From CAYLYP01 sp964387795 (GTDB lineage Bacteria; Bacteroidota; Bacteroidia; Bacteroidales; UBA7960): 13,299 bases of DNA. Position numbers and translations under genes: made by a program. Within the stretch, counting starts at the first letter, position 1, and each line of letters starts with the position of its first letter. Positions 8,470 through 13,299 of this stretch are shown here, piece by piece. Where the stretch lies: NCBI GenBank assembly GCA_964387795.1, contig CAYLYP010000087.1:1-13299 (forward strand). The letters are read 5' to 3'. Under the pieces are notes generated by a model. It made no database searches and was not told the origin of the DNA. It was given only the letters and a program-made list of their open reading frames with translations.

Positions 8470-9168
8470 CTATTTGTTCTTTCCCATCACAGCAGCCATT
8501 GCAAGTAATATGCCCAGTACAATGCCCAGGATAGCAGCAAACAATACCCTGTATTCAGGAGGTAGCAGAAATGTTATGGTATGGGCAGGTATCCAGAAAA
8601 AGGGGATTGTTTTCTTGAACACAAAACCCCACTGAACTTTCCAGTTTATTGATGCCATGATGTCCCCCATTTGTATAGGCTTAAACAAACCACTTATTGT
8701 CCCGCCATTTCTTTCAATATGGATGTCAGTGATTTTGTGTATTGTCATCATTACAGGAGCAAAAATTGTGTTCATAGTAGCACTGACAATGAATGCCGTA
8801 AGGATTTTTTGCCAGGGTAAGCCTTGAAGCGATAAAGCCTGGCTTGCTCCTTCCATACCAAGATATTCCAGGAATCTGGGCGCCCCTGTAGGGAAAATGA
8901 TGAAAGACATTTGTATTGTTAAGCCAAGAACACCCCAGACAATTGCCCTGGGGATGATTCCAAATCCCTTTTGATTATAATTGCCGGTTTTAATCCTTAA
9001 ACCGATTACTTCACCAAGAGTTGCCAATATGGCAAACTTAATGAAACTCATAATCATCCCATGCTCTAAGTTGAATTGTTTATAAAAACTTAATAAACCA
9101 GGAGAGATGAAGAATGGGGCGAAGAGCGCTATAATCCCAAGAATTAAAATAAAGTCCTTGCGTTTCAT
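8470..9168 (-). CDS. Polytopic membrane protein, resembles Mpv17/PMP22 family
   Basis: A 232-aa integral membrane protein with about six hydrophobic segments: roughly 7-29, 38-57, 74-93, 123-143, 186-203 and 207-229. No catalytic motif is obvious. Several features recall the eukaryotic Mpv17/PMP22 family: a GE/GD-like polar turn after the second helix (LGEVIG, 51-56), an LPWQK...MNTIFAPV helix in the middle, and a C-terminal stretch beginning WKVQW (176), then PFFWIPAH, FLLPPEYRVLF and a final helix, which parallels the family's W-x-V-W...VP-x-x-x-R-V-L signature. Known members form channels or affect organelle metabolism, but the bacterial role is unknown. The gene follows the acyl-CoA synthetase after only 15 nt, so they are very likely co-transcribed and may be functionally linked, for example in acid or metabolite passage. 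The family call is tentative. Confidence 0.62.
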   Translation of the reverse strand: MKRKDFILILGIIALFAPFFISPGLLSFYKQFNLEHGMIMSFIKFAILATLGEVIGLRIKTGNYNQKGFGIIPRAIVWGVLGLTIQMSFIIFPTGAPRFLEYLGMEGASQALSLQGLPWQKILTAFIVSATMNTIFAPVMMTIHKITDIHIERNGGTISGLFKPIQMGDIMASINWKVQWGFVFKKTIPFFWIPAHTITFLLPPEYRVLFAAILGIVLGILLAMAAVMGKNK

Positions 9169-9183
9169 TGTATTGGGATTATT

Positions 9184-11244
9184 TTATTGTTTTACAATAT
9201 TGATACGGGCATCAACAGCCACTACTTGTTTTTTGGAACCTAATAATGGGTTAAGGTCCATTTCAAATATTTCAGGGGCTGCATCAAGGAGGGCAGAGAG
9301 CCTGACAAGGTTTTCAGCAAACATATCAATATTAATGCCTTCCTGTCCTCTAACGCCTTCTAGTATTTTGAAGCTTTTAAGGCTATAAATCATTTTTAAT
9401 GCTTCATCTTTGCTGATTGGTGAGAGTGCAGCCGAAACATCTTTTAGCACCTCAATAAAAATTCCTCCCATCCCGCATAATATCATGTGCCCGAATTTAT
9501 CTTCTTTTTTTGCACCGGCAAATAATTCCATTCCGCTTAGCATGGGCTGGATTAATATTGCAGTAGTATCCTTTATTTTTATCATTCTTTCAAATTCAGA
9601 ACGCACCTGGCTTGCTTCTTTAACATTTAGCACCACGCCTCCCACATCTGATTTATGAACCGGCCCTACAACTTTCATTACTACCGGCATGCCTAATTTC
9701 TCTGCTGCGACAACAGCTTCTTCAGCAGTTTTAACTACTGCTTCACCTGCCCTGTGAATGCCTGCTGCATCCAATAATTCCTGAACCTTTTGGGGAGGAA
9801 GGTATCCCTGCCCTGAACTATCAATTATACTTCGGATTTTCTTAATATCAATATCGGGGAGGTCAATGTGCTCAGGGACAGGTTTTGGTGTATGATACAC
9901 TTTTGACAGTGCCCTTCCTAAAACTACTTCATCAGGGAAGTTTATCCAACCTTTAGAAAGGAATACTTCAACTTCTTCCCGTGCAGTTAGTGTAGATGGA
10001 AGTATTGGATAGATTGGCTTACGTGCAGTGCGCATCTTTTGGTCAAGTACTTCATATACATCAAATAGCGGGAAAAGCCCTGGAGTCCCAAAGATAACAG
10101 CCATCGCGTCAATGTTATCAAATTTCTTGTCCACATAATCAATGATTATACCTAGCTGCTCTGGAGTCCCGGTAGCAAGAAAGTCAATGGGATTGGCTAC
10201 AGAAGAGCCCGGAAAGAGTTTGGTGAGCAATTCTTTTGCTTCAGGTCCTTCAATATGAGGGATTTCAAGCCCACCATTTGAGAGTGCATCTGTAAGCATA
10301 ACTGCAGGTCCTCCAGCATGGGTGATGATTGCAATGTTTTTCCCTTTGAGTTCGGGATACATAAACACTGAAGCAACACTGATTAATTCTTCGCGCCCGT
10401 AACATCTTACAATACCTGCTTTTCTGAAAAGTGCATCCACAGCAACATCACTGCTTGCAAGGGCTCCTGTATGAGAAGAAGCAGCCCTGCTTCCTGCATC
10501 GGATGAACCTGCTTTAATGGCCGCTATTCTGCATCCTTTCCTTATCAATGAAGATGCGTGTTTTAATAACTTTTCAGGTTTTGATATGGTTTCAATATAA
10601 AGGATTTTCACATCACTGGAATGTTCCGGATTGTATGTTTCGTCCATATATTGAAGGATCTCTTCAACACCCATCTGGGCGCTATTTCCAACAGAAAAGA
10701 CATTTGCAAAAGTGAGCCCTTTAGGAATGCCTGCTTCCATGATAAAACAGGCTGTTGCCCCTGAACCACTAATGAAATCACATCCTTTAGGATCTAATTT
10801 TGGTATTGGATAGGTGAATATACTATGATGGGTAGGGGTTAAGATACCAACACAGTTTGGGCCAATAAGTGAACCTCCTACACTATTAATTGTATCAACA
10901 ATTTGTTTTTCAAGTTTTGCCCCTTCTGCACTCTCTTCGCTAAAACCTGCAGAGAGGATAATAAATGCCCGGGTCTGTTTTTGATGTGCAAGTATATCAA
11001 CTGTTTCAGGAACAAAACGGGCGGCAATGGCAATAATCGCTAAATCAACCTGGGGAAGGTCCTGAGGATTTGAATAGCTTTTTATGCCCTGTACTTCGCT
11101 CTCTTTTAAATTTGTAACAAAAAGCTTCCCCTCAAAATTCCCATCAATAAGGTTTTTAAGGATTTTTCCACCTGGCTTGGTGATATCATTTGATCCGCCC
11201 ACCACAACGATACTGCGGGGATTTATCAATTGCTCTGTTATCAT
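9184..11244 (-). CDS. NDP-forming acyl-CoA synthetase (acetate-CoA ligase family), fused alpha-beta
   Basis: A 686-aa cytosolic enzyme that should interconvert acyl-CoA + ADP + Pi and free acid + CoA + ATP, the energy-saving final step of acid fermentation. The alpha half (about 1-455) starts with a Rossmann CoA-binding domain (SIVVVGGSND, 11-20; GPNCVGIL, 128-135) followed by ligase domains with the phospho-histidine loop SSHTGALASSD, H258. The beta half (about 465-686) is an ATP-grasp domain with the second histidine H530 in HKSDVGGVV and an acidic residue D663 in EMDLNPLL. These are the equivalents of the histidine relay described for archaeal ACD enzymes. The usual SQSG-type loop reads SGSGATAC (159-166), and an insertion follows SVGN (184-187), so this is a divergent subfamily with unclear acyl preference. 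It starts at ATG 11244 and leads a two-gene unit with the membrane protein. Confidence 0.93.
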   Translation of the reverse strand: MITEQLINPRSIVVVGGSNDITKPGGKILKNLIDGNFEGKLFVTNLKESEVQGIKSYSNPQDLPQVDLAIIAIAARFVPETVDILAHQKQTRAFIILSAGFSEESAEGAKLEKQIVDTINSVGGSLIGPNCVGILTPTHHSIFTYPIPKLDPKGCDFISGSGATACFIMEAGIPKGLTFANVFSVGNSAQMGVEEILQYMDETYNPEHSSDVKILYIETISKPEKLLKHASSLIRKGCRIAAIKAGSSDAGSRAASSHTGALASSDVAVDALFRKAGIVRCYGREELISVASVFMYPELKGKNIAIITHAGGPAVMLTDALSNGGLEIPHIEGPEAKELLTKLFPGSSVANPIDFLATGTPEQLGIIIDYVDKKFDNIDAMAVIFGTPGLFPLFDVYEVLDQKMRTARKPIYPILPSTLTAREEVEVFLSKGWINFPDEVVLGRALSKVYHTPKPVPEHIDLPDIDIKKIRSIIDSSGQGYLPPQKVQELLDAAGIHRAGEAVVKTAEEAVVAAEKLGMPVVMKVVGPVHKSDVGGVVLNVKEASQVRSEFERMIKIKDTTAILIQPMLSGMELFAGAKKEDKFGHMILCGMGGIFIEVLKDVSAALSPISKDEALKMIYSLKSFKILEGVRGQEGINIDMFAENLVRLSALLDAAPEIFEMDLNPLLGSKKQVVAVDARINIVKQ

Positions 11245-11317
11245 TGGACAGTTTTTTGAATGTTAATATTTTAATAGATTGATTCACAGCCCTATTAGGG
11301 TTTGATGAAAATTTAAG

Positions 11318-11347
11318 CTAAAGTAACAAAAATCTTTGGGAGACAAT
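11318..11347 (-). promoter_or_regulatory. Candidate Bacteroidota-type promoter for the acyl-CoA synthetase operon
   Basis: On the minus strand ATTG (11347-11344) is followed after 18 nt by TACTTTAG (11325-11318). The second box matches the Bacteroidota -7 consensus TAnnTTTG at all but one fixed position; the spacing is about one base short of the usual 19-21. It would give a leader of about 65-70 nt before the ATG at 11244. Matches like this arise by chance in AT-rich DNA. Confidence 0.35.
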
Positions 11348-11396
11348 GTAAAGAATCATCCCTGATTTCAAAAAGTAGTCATGTTTGTTCTTATAA

Positions 11397-11414
11397 AAGC
11401 CTATTTGCAGGCTT
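11397..11414 (-). terminator. Possible weak terminator after the iscX-like gene
   Basis: On the minus strand AAGCCT, loop GCAAAT, AGGCTT form a 6-bp stem followed by TTAT. It lies about 106 nt past the iscX stop and before the promoter region of the synthetase operon. The stem is short and the U-tract interrupted, so the call is weak. Confidence 0.35.
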
Positions 11415-11520
11415 AACCTGAAATGCTTTTTTATAATGCAGAATTATAGCTTACTGTTCTTGTCTATAGAGGGTTATTTTTCAATGTTTTCAATTTTTAT
11501 TATCTGTCCTCTCATGCAAT

Positions 11521-11766
11521 TTAAACATGTGCATCCCATTTTGAATCACCTCTATCATCAACATCAGATAAGCTAATCCATGAATAAATAATTGCTTGTA
11601 TTATATCTTTGGGAGGAGGTGTGCCTTTTTGCGCAAAGCCGGGCAATTTGTTAACCATCTCCTCTACTTCTTTTTCAGTAATATTGACTAAATCTGTATC
11701 CGGGTATTGAGCATTTAATAAATCAGCAATCTCGGAATATTCATTCCAGTTGAATTCTTTATTCAT
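11521..11766 (-). CDS. iscX: IscX-like iron-sulfur assembly protein with C-terminal tail
   Basis: An 81-aa acidic cytosolic protein. Residues 5-68 follow the IscX (YfhJ) pattern: FNWNEYSEIADLL at 5-17, YPDTDLVNIT at 21-30, EVEEMVNKLPGF at 33-44, and PKDIIQAIIYSWISL at 52-66, which matches the ILEAI...W helix ending the E. coli protein. Family knowledge: IscX is a small acidic partner of the desulfurase IscS that binds iron and tunes Fe-S assembly on IscU. Here a further 13 or so residues (VDDRGDSKWDAHV, 69-81) extend beyond the usual end of about 66. No iscS, iscU, hscA or fdx gene lies nearby, unlike the usual arrangement after fdx in proteobacteria, so any partner must be encoded elsewhere. 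The ATG at 11766 gives the expected N-terminus. Confidence 0.85.
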   Translation of the reverse strand: MNKEFNWNEYSEIADLLNAQYPDTDLVNITEKEVEEMVNKLPGFAQKGTPPPKDIIQAIIYSWISLSDVDDRGDSKWDAHV

Positions 11767-11848
11767 TCTTTAATAGTTTGTTTGTTTAAAGTTGGATGGA
11801 GCTTCATGTTTGCTATTTTTATTTGTGTTTGTGATTGTTTTTAATTTG

Positions 11849-11856
11849 CAAACATA
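11849..11856 (-). promoter_or_regulatory. Candidate -7 box TATGTTTG upstream of the iscX-like gene
   Basis: TATGTTTG on the minus strand is an exact match to the Bacteroidota TAnnTTTG element and lies 82 nt before the IscX ATG. No TTTG -33 element is found 19-21 nt upstream, so it is only a half match. If real, iscX has its own promoter separate from the upstream SUKH-like gene. Confidence 0.28.
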
Positions 11857-11888
11857 TTCGTTTCATTCTTGTAATTATAAATATCAGG

Positions 11889-12353
11889 TTACTGCAATTG
11901 TTCAATATTCATATACATTCCATGACAAATAATCTCAGCCCTGTCTTTGCTTTCATAATAGGGCATAAGGTCTTCACGTGCAAGTAAAGAAAAAATTTCA
12001 GTTTTTGAATTGTAAACAATGACTTCCTCATCATTACGGCCAATAAATATCATCCCTGGGCTATAATGTTCAAATAAATGATATTTTGAGTGGTATTGAA
12101 TATTTTCAGTCAATAAGTCGGGTAATGAAAAACCATGTTCCCATAATGCATCCATTTTGACAGAGAATAGAAGGCACCCATTAAATGCCAGGCCGTCATG
12201 GATAAAGTATTCAATCCAGAAGTCATCGCTTTCGGGAAGAGGCAGTTGGTGCTTAATAAAGTTTTGTTTTAGTAGGTCAAGGTCTTCCTGTACCATTGCA
12301 GTTGCCAATGATTCGGGGTAATTTTGTTTCAGATAGTTGAATATTCGCAGCAT
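11889..12353 (-). CDS. SUKH/YrhA-like (SMI1/KNR4 superfamily) domain protein
   Basis: A 154-aa soluble protein with no signal or membrane segment. The order of its elements suggests the SUKH fold: an N-terminal helix (LRIFNYLKQNYPES), PLPESDDFWIEYFIHDGLAFNGCLLFS at 38-64 resembling the family's 'LP..Y..FL...NG..L' core, DLLTENIQYH (79-88), then MIFIGRNDEEVIVYNSKTEIFSL at 101-123 resembling the 'I....G.E.Y.Y......' strand pair, and a final EDLMPYYES helix. Many bacterial SUKH proteins are immunity proteins to contact-dependent or polymorphic toxins, and others are of unknown use. No toxin gene is adjacent, so any immunity role is inference. The frame continues upstream to a TTG at 12392, which would add 13 residues; ATG 12353 is chosen because TTG starts are uncommon and the helix begins here. 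The iscX-like gene is 122 nt downstream. Confidence 0.6.
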   Translation of the reverse strand: MLRIFNYLKQNYPESLATAMVQEDLDLLKQNFIKHQLPLPESDDFWIEYFIHDGLAFNGCLLFSVKMDALWEHGFSLPDLLTENIQYHSKYHLFEHYSPGMIFIGRNDEEVIVYNSKTEIFSLLAREDLMPYYESKDRAEIICHGMYMNIEQLQ

Positions 12354-12920
12354 CCTTTTTTTATTAAAAACTATACCTGGTTCTGATACCAAAAATAATT
12401 GTTTATTTGAATTTATCGTTCAATTAAAGTTATTTTTATGCTTCCGATATGAAATGAGCTTATTTGCAATTCTCATTAGCACATGTGTTCCATTCCCAAA
12501 TAAATTCTTTTAATTGCATAAGTTTACTCATGAATGGATGGAGGTATCAGTATAAAAACGAAATTACTCAAAAATCTTTTGAAATATATTAAAAAAGAAA
12601 AAATATTTGAACTTGTTATTCTAATAAATGTGTAAGGATATTTATAATGAAATAGTTGTAATATTAAACACGGGGTTTTTTCGGTAGTATCTCAATTAGA
12701 ATCCAAATGATTTGAGATTTATTTAGTTTTATAAATGCTAATAGCTAAAGCTTTTTAAAATTATTCATCAAAACAAGAACAGCATCCAGAGATGCTGTTC
12801 TTGTTTTGGGTGATCATATATAACAGATGAAAAAAATAATGGTTTTTTTCACCTTGTTCCCCAATATGTCCTTATTAAAAGGATAGGATTTTTAAGGCAG
12901 GATGCTGGCAAAAAAATTGA
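12354..12920. other. AT-rich intergenic region with a hairpin and one tiny reading frame
   Basis: These 567 nt lie between two minus-strand genes and must carry the promoter of the SUKH-like gene. Seen here: the strong hairpin at 12769-12808, a weaker inverted repeat ATCTCAA/TTGAGAT (12689-12695 and 12712-12718, 16-nt loop), and a 23-codon minus-strand frame at 12460-12531 ending in CANENCK. A 9-bp A/T-only-like stem TGAAAAAAA/TTTTTTTCA occurs around 12826-12850. No longer gene or recognisable gene fragment was found. Confidence 0.55.
12769..12808 (-). terminator. Rho-independent terminator-like hairpin, 18-bp perfect stem
   Basis: Arms 12769-12786 and 12791-12808 pair perfectly around a 4-nt loop. 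The core AGAACAGCATC/GATGCTGTTCT is followed by a TTGTTTTG tract on either strand. It is 112 nt past the stop of the partial MDR gene on the minus strand and likely ends that transcript. The T-tract is interrupted by G, so efficiency is uncertain. Confidence 0.75.
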
Positions 12921-13299
12921 TTAGTCGTCAATTAAAACAACGAGTTTCCCTTTTACCCTATGAGTTTCAAGATGCTTATGGGCTTCCTGGATTTCATTCA
13001 ACGGGTAAACTTTTTCTATATGAGGGATAAGTTGATTTTGTTTCATCATATTTCCAAGCACCTCCAGATCAGAACCAGATGGATGAGTCATGATAATCCA
13101 TGCCCGTTTGAACAAAAAACCATTAAGGCTCTGGCGGAATACAAGTCCTGGTGATGGATATGTACTAATAAAACAGCCATAGGTTTCAAGCATTTTATTA
13201 ATCTTTCGATATGGAATGATTCCTACTGTATCAAAGATTACATGGAACTTTTCTTTATAATCCGAAACGGCTGTCTGATTATAATCAATAACTTTATCA
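12921..13299 (-). CDS. MDR-family NAD(P)-dependent oxidoreductase, C-terminal part (5' end outside window)
   Basis: The frame is open from the right edge (first whole codon ending at 13298) to the stop at 12921, giving 125 C-terminal residues. The visible part fits the medium-chain dehydrogenase/reductase family (quinone oxidoreductase or zinc-type alcohol dehydrogenase relatives). DKVIDYNQ matches the 'A..VIDY' strand after the nucleotide-binding glycine loop, and FHVIFDTVG the 'D.V.D..G' strand. MLETYGCFIS is the following strand, and HIEKVYPLNEIQEAHKHLETHRVKGKLVVLID is the characteristic C-terminus ('P...v..l.ei.eAh..le.g...GKvVl.'). The methionine at 13193 is internal, not a start. The substrate cannot be judged, since the N-terminal catalytic domain is missing. 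It is a soluble NAD(P)H-dependent enzyme by family. Confidence 0.88.
   Translation of the reverse strand, partial: DKVIDYNQTAVSDYKEKFHVIFDTVGIIPYRKINKMLETYGCFISTYPSPGLVFRQSLNGFLFKRAWIIMTHPSGSDLEVLGNMMKQNQLIPHIEKVYPLNEIQEAHKHLETHRVKGKLVVLIDD

Noticed and set aside
12354..12920. CRISPR array or small-RNA locus in the large gap
   Set aside because: No repeated spacer-sized units exist. The hairpin at 12769-12808 is better explained as the terminator of the upstream MDR gene.
13194..13299. Start of the MDR gene at the methionine at 13193
   Set aside because: The same frame continues open to the window edge and encodes typical MDR sequence (DKVIDYN, FHVIFDTVG), so that methionine is internal and the gene is cut by the edge.

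Overview
The window most likely comes from a member of the Bacteroidota, possibly Bacteroidales or a relative; this placement is inference. The DNA is AT-rich, most start codons lack a Shine-Dalgarno sequence, and a few TAnnTTTG-like -7 boxes can be found. The gene families also fit: a cytoplasmic REC-PAS-kinase-REC hybrid kinase, an S9D-type secreted peptidase with a signal peptide ending in AQ, and a fused NDP-forming acyl-CoA synthetase. No mobile element, phage gene, CRISPR array or rRNA was seen.

Layout. (1) Bases 1-1516 are minus-strand: a tRNA-Ser(GCU) cut by the left edge and a fold-type I PLP aminotransferase. (2) Bases 1517-2090 are a divergent, AT-rich intergenic region with a perfect 14-bp palindrome. 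(3) Bases 2091-8417 are a plus-strand run with short gaps (44 and 37 nt): a 1041-aa hybrid histidine kinase, an exported glutamyl-endopeptidase-like S9 peptidase, and sfsA. It ends in a perfect 19-bp hairpin that contains the sfsA stop codon and also serves the converging genes. (4) Bases 8470-11244 are a minus-strand pair, a fused alpha/beta ADP-forming acyl-CoA synthetase followed 15 nt later by a polytopic membrane protein that resembles Mpv17/PMP22. (5) Bases 11521-12353 hold two small minus-strand genes, an IscX homologue away from any isc genes and a SUKH/YrhA-like protein. (6) After a 567-nt gap with a strong hairpin, the right edge cuts a zinc-independent-looking MDR (quinone oxidoreductase/alcohol dehydrogenase) gene.

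How the genes fit together. Most look like ordinary housekeeping or metabolic genes. The likely transcription units are kinase-peptidase-sfsA, and synthetase-membrane protein. The kinase carries receiver domains at both ends but has no HPt or DNA-binding partner in the window, so its output is unknown. The points most worth a second look are the Mpv17-like protein coupled to an acyl-CoA synthetase, the solitary IscX with a C-terminal tail, and the SUKH-like protein with no toxin nearby. I found no clear previously undescribed multi-gene system.
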